Of a stretch of 64,000 bases of DNA, positions 1-9,140 are shown in pieces. Under the pieces are notes generated by a model that was not told the origin of the DNA, made no database searches, and saw only the letters and a list, made by a program, of their open reading frames with translations. Origin of the DNA: Chrysogorgia sp. JL179-B06. Lineage: Eukaryota > Cnidaria > Anthozoa > Scleralcyonacea > Chrysogorgiidae. The position numbers and the translations under genes are program-made. The stretch is taken from the NCBI GenBank assembly GCA_035772405.1, contig JAYKKM010000437.1:8588501-8652500 (forward strand). The letters run 5' to 3'. How positions within the stretch are numbered: the stretch's first letter is position 1; every line of letters begins with the position of its first letter.

Positions 1-1190
1 GCTGCTACTGTTCCTACACACCTGTGTCCAGAATGAATGTGTTAAAATCTTTTAAATGTACAGTATATTATCAACAGAGCTTTTAAGAAAGTACCTTAAT
101 AGATTATTGCATTAAGAAAAGTATTAAAGTAATATACATTATTGTACAATTAACTGTATAGCTTTTCATCTTCATCAAATGTTTAAATATGTTTCTGGAT
201 ACCTTCAACATCAATTAATACAGATTTTCTACATGGGTCTGGCATGCCATTTATCTCTTGAATGAGAATCTTAAATTTTACTGCTGTGTTACAGTCAACA
301 AACAATGTTGAATGATAATTCAATTCAGAGTGGGAAAATATTTTATTTTAGAGCACTTGTCAGTGATGAAAAATGGTTAATTGTCTATTATCATAAATAC
401 TTCACCAGCAAGGGTTTTACTACATCACGTTCTTTGTCAGTGCCCGCAAGCCAAGATATATCCAATCACTACCAATAAAATTATCTAACCCGCGCTAACA
501 ACATACAAACGAATATGAAGTGAATATATATGTGTATTTCAGTTATTATTTCGGGTTTAAAAAGTTAAAAGTAAATCTTATACTTACGAAGTGAATCTTG
601 TACATAAGCGGTTGTAAAATTTATATCCCAAATGGACGGATTTTGCCTTTGCTTTGACAGCGTGCACGAGAAATCGAAGTGCGCAAGTGACCGTGAAGAG
701 TGAAGTGAGTCATCTATATTATACTGTTTCGTATCAATCATCATTTATAACATTTGCTGTCATCACCTCTGATTTCAATACGAAGAAACATTTTGTGATT
801 TGTGATATAGCGAAGCGAACAGGTTGTGATTGTGAAAAAGGACTGTTTCTGATATAGCGAAACGAAGAGGTTGTGAAGTAGAATAACTTGACATTAATTT
901 AAAAGAGGTTGTGAAGTAGAATAACTTGACATTAATTTAACAACCTTATTTGCCTTGCTTTCGCCAAGCACCGTGCGGCCTCCGATGACAAGTTTATCAA
1001 CACGTGATAAATTTATTGATCTTGATTGGTTGCTACATCTTGCTACGCTTTATTACGCTTAATATATGGTACGCTTTATTACGCACCAATCATAGGCGTC
1101 GTTCTAAAAGCTGAAGGTCTATTGAAAATGTCAGGATCAGGATGGAGTCGATGGACGCTACAACTGTTTCTAAAAGTCAGTGAACTAAAC
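1..1190. other. Gene-free repeat region
   Basis: I see no credible coding region. Bases 28-75 and 288-455 recur in altered form at 45,662-45,707 and 47,040-47,195, so this is part of a dispersed repeat family. A 38-bp unit beginning AAGAGGTTGTGAAG is repeated directly at 865-902 and 903-940. The 67-aa open frame at 654-857 has no recognisable domain. Confidence 0.5.
865..940. repeat. 38-bp direct tandem duplication
   Basis: Two adjacent, essentially identical 38-bp units (865-902 and 903-940) are visible directly. Such duplications can arise by replication slippage. No function is implied. Confidence 0.8.
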
Positions 1191-1198
1191 GTTCGTTA

Positions 1199-1320
1199 GG
1201 TCATGTGATCTAGGTTGTTACGTCACAGTGTCCAAACACAGTCCTTTAGCCACATATCCATATAGTCCGCCGCCGATAACATAGCGTTTACGTTGCTAAG
1301 CAACGTAGACGCAAAAATGG
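1199..1320. repeat. Dispersed repeat, copy 1 (second copy near 47,963)
   Basis: The segment from GGTCATGTGATC through the palindrome-like block with GTTGCTAAGCAAC at about 1290-1305 recurs at 47,963-48,070, just upstream of a non-LTR reverse transcriptase. The hairpin arms (13 bp, one mismatch) surround the GCTAAGC centre in both copies. Here it lies just upstream of a BEL/Pao-like remnant. I cannot tell which element it belongs to. Confidence 0.6.
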
Positions 1321-1599
1321 GAGTAAACGCCAATCTAGACCCGCTCTAAGAGCTGTTCGACTTGGTGAAGTCTTTAGATGCCAACGAGTTCACTATCAGC
1401 CTCAAGAAATTTATCGCGCATTGTGCGCGAGACCAGAGATAATTATTCGGATAATGCTATCCAATTCAAGGCCACCGGGAAATGTATACAGTAAGTATTA
1501 GAAAACGGAAAGCTCAGTGATAGTTCCTCGCAGGCCTCGCTATTGAGTGGCGCTTCAACTTGAATCGTACCCCTTGGTGCATGGCGTGGTCACTTTGAA

Positions 1600-2150
1600 C
1601 ATCCAGTAGGGCTGTTCAAAAATGAATTTTACAAGTCAATCGGTAACGCTACCATGACATGGACGGAGCTAGAGCAAGTAGTGGTGTTTGACATCGCAGT
1701 CACTATCAACAGTCGTCCCCTCTACTAGATGCCAACGAGTAGACAGAATACGATGAAGAGTTATCGGTACTCACGCCAAACTCCATCCTATGATCACATC
1801 AACCCGACTCACTACCCGAATTAGATCCTCACCATATAACGGAGATATATTCCTTATAAAATGTAAACAAGCATGAATGTGGAACATGCAGATGGACTCG
1901 TGAATATGTTCGAAGCTTCGTGAAGAATATCGTTTAACCGATATGGTTATCGTCAAAAAGGTTAGTCCTATATAGAACGAGTCATTCAATAGACAATACC
2001 TTTGCCATTAGAGTTGAGCTGTGACGGAGAACAGAACATCCTACTTAATCCAAATGCTCCAGAGTACAGAAGAGATGCTGCAGCCGCGGCAGCTTCAGTA
2101 CAAATTCAAGAAATTGCCAGACAACAGCAGAATGAAGGATGAACATTTAA
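1600..2150 (+). pseudogene. BEL/Pao-type integrase remnant
   Basis: Translation around 1640-1730 reads MTWTELEQVVVFDIAVTINSRPL before an in-frame TAG. This matches the region near the last catalytic residues of BEL/Pao LTR-retrotransposon integrases, which usually show a W-x-E-L-E core and a final INSRPL block. Near 1755-1785 another frame resembles the following 'LTPN' stretch. Around 2000-2140 a third frame carries LNPNAPEYRRDAAAAA, typical of the region downstream of the integrase core. The pieces lie in different frames with stops, so this is a decayed fragment. No protease, RT or LTR pair was identified. The family call rests on remembered motifs. Confidence 0.5.
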
Positions 2151-3625
2151 TACACAAATGCAGGAAGTATTATATGAATTGATTGACACAGAGCAAACGT
2201 GTGTATCTTAGATGATAATATACATAGCTGGAAGTGTGTCGGAGACTGGGCCCTAGGAAATAGATCACGCGCTCTTATACATTTGAGCCAAGTTTATTAT
2301 GACTGAGACCTTTTCTGAAAAGTGTGATAGAGAATGTGTGAGACTTCAGTGATTAGCGTTAGCGTATTCAGAATAAATTTACGAAACTCAGCGACTTGTT
2401 GTGGATATATTCTTTGAGAGGCGAATAAATTAATGACACAGAGTCAGAGCACACGTTTTCAAAATGTTATTTTAAAAACAGATGAAGACTGAGTCTTGCA
2501 ATTAATTTGTACAAGGATTTTCATTGAATAGAATAGTTATATGTAGATTAATTTTAGCCAAGTGTATAGTTTATTTTAATTAAATTTCAGCCAAGCAGTC
2601 TGCAGATGATGAATTTTTAATATATTTACAAACTTGTGTCATAATTGCCTAGCAATTGGTATATACCTGTTTTCCAAACGTGGGCAATACTACCATATAT
2701 GGCCCATTCGTATAAGTTGTGGTTAACAAACAGTGCAAATACGCCATTATAAGACTTGGTGAACGCAGTCGTCGACGAGAATTTGCCAGGGTTTTATTTT
2801 GTTTTGGAGTCGTACATTACAAGTACAATAAAGTAAATGATATATTGCCGATATTGCACATCTATATTTTACAAGGTTAGTACCTATTCAACTATGCAGC
2901 AAATACTTAATAATTATTGTACGAAGTTGAGTAATTAAATTCAGTGAATTGTCAGTGGCGAGCAGATGTGGAAGGCGGAGGCAAATAATTTATCTGCGAG
3001 ATACTAATAAATCATGACATCTTGCGATAACCGAGTTATTAATTTAACTGATGTAACGACTTCATCGCCAATCAGAATTGTGGGGAAAATAACTAGTGAG
3101 TAATATAATATCTTTTGCGGAGTTCTTGAATTCAATATGGATTAGTACTAAAAACAGTTATACATGTATGTTCTGTTGCCTTTCCGAATTTATGGTGATT
3201 GGATATTCAAAGTTTATGAGAACTCGCGACAATATTGCCGCTGCCCTAAGACTTCTAGTTTAATCCGCCAGCAATTAATTTTATGTCGTGTCAATTGTGG
3301 ATTTAAGGAAGATACTCGTGCTATTTCTCATGCATGGATATACCATCTCAGCACGATACTCGATATTCCCATTTATTTACTGGTATTACCATCATCAGTA
3401 TATTTCGCATACGTTGTTTAGCTCCGCGCAGCAACGGCCGGCTCGGTAGCTCCGTCGTTTTCAACGTACGCTTGTCTAGAGATATTGGGTTGCCGAGAAA
3501 CTTAATGTTACATTTTCGTATGAACGGGCTGCCCTTAGCCATTGAGATTATTAATTCTGCCACTATAGAAATTGACCGTAGTAACCTCTACTGTTTCCAC
3601 ATAATTATAATTTAAAATGACTATG
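2151..3625. other. No recognisable gene
   Basis: Short open frames here (85 and 93 aa near 3,164-3,615) overlap in several phases and show no domain or splice context that I recognise. The part directly after the BEL/Pao remnant could include its LTR, but no matching second LTR was seen. Confidence 0.4.
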
Positions 3626-3629
3626 TAAG

Positions 3630-3733
3630 AGATAAAGCCCGAGAAGGAGGGCTTTATGCTATATAAAGACCCGAGGACGCGCAGTGTCCGAGGGCTTTAT
3701 ATAGCATAAAGCCCGACGTTCGAGGGCTTTATC
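3630..3733. repeat. Foldback (inverted-repeat) element
   Basis: Two arms, each built from AGATAAAGCCC ... GGGCTTTATGCTATATAAAG, face each other around a short GC-rich centre (GACGCGCAGTGTC). The arms run about 3632-3680 and 3684-3732 with a few mismatches. The same GATAAAGCCC motif occurs once more near 4095-4106. It looks like a small foldback or MITE. Superfamily is unassigned because no target duplication is clear. Confidence 0.6.
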
Positions 3734-3825
3734 TGACTTATTTCACGAGTGAGGAGGTTTTCCAACAAAATTTTGTTCATTTTATCCACCTTGGACAAAG
3801 ATTTCCCTAGTTTTTTCCTTCATTT

Positions 3826-4100
3826 CTTATCTAATTCATGGTCTTTATGCTAGATAAATGCTAGATAATTTATGCTAGATAATTTATATATTTATATATT
3901 ATTATTATTATATATTATTATATTATATTATTTTATTATATTATTATATTATTATTATTATTATTGTATTATATTATTATTATTATTATTTATATATTTA
4001 TATATTATTATTATTTATATATTTATATTTATATTTATTTTATTTAGATAATTTATGCTAGATAATTTCTTATCTAATTCATGGTCTTTATGCTAGATAA
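3826..4100. repeat. AT-rich microsatellite between direct repeats
   Basis: A (TATTA/ATT)-rich low-complexity tract at about 3890-4050 lies between two copies of a roughly 33-bp sequence beginning CTTATCTAATTCATGG (about 3826 and 4068). The flanking repeats suggest a local duplication or slippage event. Confidence 0.7.
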
Positions 4101-4109
4101 AGCCCGCGG

Positions 4110-4620
4110 TGGTACATCAACGAAAACCGACTCAATCGTGTAATAAGAATTAGTTATTGCATTATGTGAAAATGTTTCCTGTGATAATGTTGGAATTCTA
4201 TAGTTAAAAATGTCGATTTCCACATGTGAGATCACATGTGGAATTTTCTTAATGGTGTTCAAAGTCAATTAGTTTAATGGCAAAAAAATCTATGTGACTC
4301 TATTACCAAGCTCCTCTTGTGATAGTTTAAATGTTCATCAAAGGAATAGAATCATAACCATAATAACTCTATATACAAAAGTTAAGAGAGTCTGAGAGGA
4401 TAAATATATTAACAAAAGTCGAACAGATTAGTACACTGTATATGGTGGTGCTAATTAAGATCGCTGCCAGACAATATTCTGTGAATTTCAACATGGTTTA
4501 GTATTCAACATTTTTTAAGAGCCATAACCCTCTTGCCACACTTCAAATACCACATTTCAATACGTTAAAATGCAAAATAATTTACATCGCTATAAAACTA
4601 ATATCCAAAGTTAATTACTA
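4110..4620. other. No recognisable feature
   Basis: AT-rich sequence without a supported gene or repeat that I can identify. Confidence 0.4.
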
Positions 4621-4764
4621 AACGAGCTCCTATTTCTTGGCCGCGGGTAGGGATCCATCTCTAACAAAAGATTTGTATATATATTTGTATATATTTGTAT
4701 ATATATTTGTATATATGTTTGTATATATATATATATGTATATATAAAAGAGTTAGAATGTTTTC

Positions 4765-4807
4765 GTCACTACTCTGAGTTTCAAACGTAATGCGATCTTC
4801 AGGCAAC
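4765..4807 (-). ncRNA. Hammerhead-like ribozyme motif, PLE copy 1
   Basis: On the minus strand the order is GTTGC, CTGAAGA, a short stem-loop, GAAAC, a tiny TC..GA stem III, GTA, then GTGAC. GTTGC can pair with GTGAC (stem I, with wobble pairs), and the GAAA and GTA elements fit a type I hammerhead with minimal stem III, as reported for Penelope-like elements. The core reads CTGAAGA rather than CTGATGA, so this copy may be inactive. It lies downstream of the GIY-YIG frame of the same element. Confidence 0.45.
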
Positions 4808-4987
4808 TGACAGTTCGGCTTCAACTTGTCGTTAATATACTCGGCGAGTTAAAAATAGTTCTGATGACGTTGTTGTGTGTTGATTGTTTGCTGACGTTCG
4901 TTAATCGGTGATTGATTGTGTGACGACACTTCGCGAAAATTTCCGATCTTTTATTTAAAAGAGTTTTCTTGTCGGCCTTCATGATCA

Positions 4988-5297
4988 TTAGTTTTTCCTC
5001 CAGGCAAAGGTTGCATCTTCGCGATCCTTTCGGTAAGCCGCAGCGCGTCTAACAATTGACCATTTTATATTAAAATCGCATTTTTTTCTTTTTAAGTTCC
5101 AGATGTGTTTTGACAGTTCCGTTTCATTTGCGTGCTTTTCGTTGCGGAATGATTTTACTAGATGGTTGCGATAACGCTGCTTGAAATCATTGGCTGTCAT
5201 ACCGATATATTTCTTCATTTCTCCGTCGTCATGCGTTGTTACTTCGGCTTTATAAATTATGCTTTTCGCTAAACAGTTTCCTGGGATTGGGCATTGA
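4988..5297 (-). pseudogene. Penelope-like element GIY-YIG endonuclease domain, copy 1
   Basis: The minus-strand frame starts in the CPIPGNC cysteine motif, then gives [25 protein letters not shown] and ETELSKHIWNLK. This is the C-terminal GIY-YIG endonuclease domain of Penelope-like retroelements. It normally follows the reverse transcriptase and carries an upstream C-x5-C linker. No RT was found, so only the 3' end of the element is present. The frame ends after ATFAWRKN, where a CxLCLEEK-like ending is expected, which suggests decay. A hammerhead-like motif lies downstream at 4765-4807. Confidence 0.7.
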
Positions 5298-5412
5298 TGC
5301 CGCTGTTACGTTGTCAGTTGCATTTCTCTGTATTCGTGCGCGGGTTGTTTCTGTTCTTTAAAATACGGTTATTATGTCTCTGGATTGTGCTCTGGATGTT
5401 TTCCATATACAG

Positions 5413-5495
<83 letters not shown>
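5413..5495. repeat. (TA)n microsatellite
   Basis: About 80 bp of almost pure TA dinucleotide. Open frames translating to YIYIYI across it are artefacts. Confidence 0.95.
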
Positions 5496-5553
5496 AAGAC
5501 AAATTTTCGGATAGAAAATATAGCAGGTATATAGTAAACTTAAAAACTTTATT

Positions 5554-5596
5554 GTCGCTACTCGGAGTTTCACGCTTTACACGATCATCAGGCAAC
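5554..5596 (-). ncRNA. Hammerhead-like ribozyme motif, PLE copy 2
   Basis: Minus strand: GTTGC then CTGATGA, a short stem II region, GAAAC, a tiny TC..GA stem III, the GTA cleavage triplet and GCGAC. GTTGC pairs with GCGAC to form stem I. The CTGATGA and GAAA core boxes are intact. This is the minimal type I form described in Penelope-like elements. Stem II is weak (about 2 bp plus wobbles), which lowers confidence. Confidence 0.5.
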
Positions 5597-5640
5597 TAGT
5601 TAGATCACGATTCGAATATTCCTTTTATACAGTATGAACG

Positions 5641-6330
5641 TCATGGTAGAGAATGTTGATGACGTGTCCCTTTCTTCTTCCCGCGGTTTTGGCTGTTCGC
5701 ATAAAATTTATTTTCGTGGCGGCATTTTGACACTATCTCGGCTCTTTTGTTTAAAATAATTTCTTTGTCGGCCTTTACTAATTGGAGCTTTTCTTCGAGA
5801 CAAAGGTTGCATTGTATTGCCCCACTTTGGTATGCTGCAGCATGACCCAATATTGACCAGCACAACTAATAGAAATTACGTTCGTTCTTTTTCAGGCTCC
5901 ATGAACAGACGTATTTTGAAAGTTCAGTTTCGTTTTCGTTTTTATCGTCCCGGAAAGATTTTTGATGATTCCTGTAGCGAATTGTTTAAATTCATTTGCG
6001 GTCATTCCAATGTATTCTTTAGATTGTGCGTTGTCGGTGGTTGTTATTACGGCTTTATAGATTACGTTCGTTGTTAAACAGTTTCCTGGAAGTGGACATT
6101 CGTTTTTGTTCCTACAGTTGCAATTAGAACCTCTGGTCGGAATTGGCTGTTTCTTCTGTTTGGAGAGGATGCGCGCGTTGTGCTTTGATATTGCAGATTT
6201 CATGTTCGGCATGCAGCTGTAGCTGACCTTTACGGTGTTTCGGTTGAATATTCTGCGCAATTTGCTCGAAACAGGAACGTAATCAATAAAGCCGTAATAA
6301 CAACCACCGACAACGCACAATCTAAATAAT
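5641..6330 (-). pseudogene. Penelope-like element GIY-YIG endonuclease domain, copy 2
   Basis: The minus-strand reading shows the linker NCRNKNECPLPGNC, then VIYKAVITTT and [14 protein letters not shown] frame break follows, and the later part reads [20 protein letters not shown] near 5800. Together these cover the PLE GIY-YIG domain with the upstream cysteine cluster and the C-terminal CNLCLEEK box. The N-terminal portion (KSAISKHNARILS) is the usual linker after the RT. Frameshifts make it a non-coding relic. It forms the left arm of the mirror-image pair. Confidence 0.65.
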
Positions 6331-6556
6331 ACATTGGAATGACCGCAAATGAATTTAAACAACGCTACAGGAATCATCAAAAATCTTTCCGGAACGATAA
6401 ATACGAAAACGAAACTGAACTTTCAAAATACGTCTGGAGCCTGAAAAAGAACGTTACGAACGTAATTTCTATTTGTGCAGCTGGTCAATATTGGGTCATG
6501 CTGCAGCATACCAAAGTGGAGCAATACAATGCAACCTTTGTCTCGAAGAAAAGCTC
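6280..6556 (+). pseudogene. Penelope-like element GIY-YIG endonuclease domain, copy 3
   Basis: The plus-strand frame gives [20 protein letters not shown] and [13 protein letters not shown], the core of the same GIY-YIG domain. Just upstream, the residue before YIGM is a TAA stop where the mirrored copy has a glutamate codon. The frame runs on to the FVSKKSS region and is cut by the MITE at 6563. No RT is attached. Confidence 0.65.
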
Positions 6557-6562
6557 CACTTA

Positions 6563-6682
6563 GGCCCGGGTCAAACGTCGAACTTTTCATGAGTCGAACT
6601 CAATGTAAATTAGGAAACTCTTTTGTCTATGTTCATTTGCATTGAGTTCGACTCATGAAAAGTTCGACGTTTGACCTGGGCC
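6563..6682. mobile_element. 120-bp MITE with 43-bp TIRs and TTA duplication
   Basis: The element begins GGCCCGGGTCAAACGTCG and ends with its inverse (one mismatch, 43-bp arms), flanked by TTA at 6560-6562 and 6683-6685. The mirrored PLE arm near 5773-5790 has the uninterrupted sequence with one TTA, proving insertion. A 3-bp TTA target duplication is typical of the PIF/Harbinger superfamily. Confidence 0.85.
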
Positions 6683-6867
6683 TTAGTAAAGGCCGACAAA
6701 GAAATTATTTTAAACAAAAGAGCCGAGATAGTGTCAAAATGCCGCCACGAAAATAAATTTTATGCGAACAGCCAAAACCGCGGGAAGAAGAAAGGGACAC
6801 GTCATCAACATTCTCTACCATGACGTTCATACTGTATAAAAGGAATATTCGAATCGTGATTTAACTA

Positions 6868-6910
6868 GTTGCCTGATGATCGTGTAAAGCGTGAAACTCC
6901 GAGTAGCGAC
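6868..6910 (+). ncRNA. Hammerhead-like ribozyme motif, PLE copy 3
   Basis: Plus-strand order GTTGC, CTGATGA, short stem-loop, GAAAC, minimal stem III, GTA, GCGAC. It is the exact mirror of the motif at 5554-5596 and ends before a TA-rich tract. GTTGC and GCGAC form stem I. Confidence 0.5.
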
Positions 6911-6929
6911 AATAAAGTTTTTAAGTTTA

Positions 6930-6942
6930 CTATATATATATA

Positions 6943-6980
<38 letters not shown>
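6930..6980. repeat. (TA)n microsatellite
   Basis: Pure TA repeat directly after the PLE copy. A second short TA tract lies at about 7150-7171. Confidence 0.9.
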
Positions 6981-6981
<1 letters not shown>

Positions 6982-7007
6982 CAAATACATATATGGAAAA
7001 AGTGACT

Positions 7008-7085
7008 GCCCCAACCGGGAATCGAACCCTGGTCTCCGCGAATCAACGTTTCGGCGCTCTGACCTTTGAGCTAATGCAGAGACAC
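7008..7085 (-). repeat. tRNA-like sequence (probable tRNA-derived SINE head)
   Basis: On the minus strand an A-box-like TTAGCTCAAAGGTCAGAGC is followed by a B-box GGTTCGATTCCC and a GGGGCAG end. The D-arm stem GCTC/GAGC is intact, but I could not fold a convincing anticodon arm. It is more likely a tRNA-derived repeat or pseudogene than a working tRNA. Confidence 0.45.
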
Positions 7086-7377
7086 GGTCAGAACAGTCAG
7101 TGATTTACCATATACATATTAAATTCGATTTTACCATATACATATCAATTAAATATATATATATATATATATTAAGGCCAAACAAAGGAATGAAGTCAAG
7201 CCTGCGACATAAAGATGGACATAATCATAATCATAAGAAGCATAAGGCAAGAGCAAAACAAAAGAGAAAACAAAGAAAAATTCTCGTTGTTTTGTCTTCG
7301 TACGCCCCAGAGCAAAAGTCATGCTTTGTTTTCGTTGCTTATGCTTATGTCGCTCGTGTGAACTAGGCTTATATATA

Positions 7378-7722
7378 GGGTGTATAAAAAAAAGCGCAAC
7401 CTCGGAATTTCCCGAGAAATCCACTTTGTTTTTATTAGCACAAAATATTTTAGGCCTCTGGGAATTTAAAATAGCTTCTAATCGTATTCCAAGGGCATAA
7501 CTGTCGAATTGCTAATAAATAAACAACTTCCCATTAAATAAATGCATAAATTTCGATTCAATTCTGCTTTACGTGCTCGAGTTTGTAGTAATTAGACAGT
7601 TATGCCCCTGGAATACGATTACAAGCTATTTTAAATTCCCAGGGGCGACTAATCTTTTTTGTTTAAGAACACAGTGGATTTCTTGGGAAATTCCGAGGTT
7701 GCGCTTTTTTTTATACACCCTG
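7378..7722. mobile_element. 345-bp MITE with long TIRs (mariner-like)
   Basis: Arms of about 130 bp start (C)A-GGGTGTATAAAAAA and continue through GCGCAACCTCGGAATTTCCC in both orientations, with scattered mismatches. The ends abut TA dinucleotides, as expected of Tc1/mariner elements. There is no coding capacity. Confidence 0.7.
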
Positions 7723-8960
7723 TATATGCATGTGCTCTCAGCTGGAACTAATTACTAGAAATATTTTGAATATAGAAATTCGCTTCGCGCGAAAATATTC
7801 GCCCAGTGGAAAACCGCCCCTTATGTCGAATCTCCACAAGGCAGAAAATAATATTTTCCCTTGTTCTATGAGATATCGCATGGAACTAATTAGAAAAGAC
7901 AAAAGGAAAAGTCGAGTACAGTATGAGCACATAAATATGAGTATACGGGCACAGAATGTGACGGAAGCGTTCCTGAGCGCAGGTCGCCCGAGCTTGCCAT
8001 GCAGTTGCCGCCATTTTGTAAACACAGTACTGCAATTCTGTTTGAGGATGTGATATGTCAAATAAAAGCGAATATAACTATTCAAATCTTGTGAAATTGT
8101 TGTAAATCCATAAGGCATTGATCACAACACAACATAGTCATTCAAATGCCAGGAACAGTGGCCGTGGGTGATTTTAGAAATATTGATCGAAATGCAAAGT
8201 TGTCAAGTCAAGCGACGATTTATAATTAGAAACGTAAACACTGAAGTGAAACAGAATTAGGGAGCTTATGCCTGAAACTTCTAAGAATAGAAACGCTTCT
8301 AACACACACAAGTATGGAAAGAAGAGAGAGAGGGAAAGCCATAAATTGAATAAGAGAGCTAGATCAGTACTCGATAATATTAAGACTTCTAGAATCAAGT
8401 AAGAGCTAGATTAGTGAAACAGAATACCAGTAACGCTTACTATTAAATGGCCATTCAACCGTGTGAAATTGTTGAAAATTGTCATAATAGAATTGCTTCG
8501 TTCTTTAAAATTACTTTTCTCGTCCTATTTTGCTAAAAGTAATTAATAAATACGATTTCACGTATTCTTGATTTGTGGGTAAGCTGGCGGCTGGCCATAG
8601 CATATGTGATCATGCTATGCTAAATTATAATCATCTGCATATTTTGAAAACAATATATTTCTGAATATTTGAATAATGATATATAATTCATTTAATAGTT
8701 TACATACCATGGCCTCAACTGATCAGTATTACAAGGACTATTAACATGAGTTAACCAATGTACAAAATAGTGAAAGCTCAGGAAAAAGCTTGTGATCATG
8801 TGGGTTATATACGTCTTGTTAAATGCTAAACATGCGCATTGAAAATTCAACATCTTAACGCTGACCTTATTATTTCATGATATTGTTGACCTTATCTTAA
8901 TGCTGACGCGGACGCCGAGGGTATAGCAATAACATCTAAATTGTGACAGTACATGGGTGC
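7723..8960. other. No recognisable gene
   Basis: Open frames of 107-126 aa at 7730-8118 overlap on opposite strands and show no domain. No repeat structure stood out. Confidence 0.4.
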
Positions 8961-8964
8961 TTGA

Positions 8965-9140
8965 TTGCCGACTAATTTCTAAGTACATAAACCGTTTTTA
9001 CGAAGGGTATGCACGCTCTCGTAATATAATACACACGTCGGTAATTCCAAATCTGATTTCAGAATTGAAATCGAGTAAATATTGGCCGAGATAACGTTCA
9101 AAATCTACGTGCGATTTGTTAACGGCAGACGAAGTGATAT
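8965..9140 (-). repeat. Dispersed copy of the 59.5-60.3 kb satellite unit
   Basis: The reverse complement contains the TTATCTCGGCCAATATTTA block, the GAATTACCGA-like block and the CGTAAAAACGGTTTATGTAC block in the same order as the tandem units at 59,531-60,345. It is a single diverged unit. Confidence 0.65.

Larger units (their letters stand above)
5518..6932. repeat. Large mirror-image pair of Penelope-like copies
   Basis: Bases about 5518-6067 reappear in reverse complement at about 6280-6932, with 6068-6279 as the unpaired centre. Both arms contain a GIY-YIG frame and end in a hammerhead-like motif next to TA-rich sequence. The right arm alone contains a 120-bp MITE (6563-6682), so the left arm shows the matching empty site. 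Penelope-like elements are known for tandem or inverted partial copies with pseudo-LTRs, and this arrangement fits that. Confidence 0.75.

Noticed and set aside
5294..5599. Open frames with long YIYIYI stretches (also 6,869-7,103, 4,630-4,824)
   Set aside because: They are translations of TA microsatellites and carry no coding evidence.
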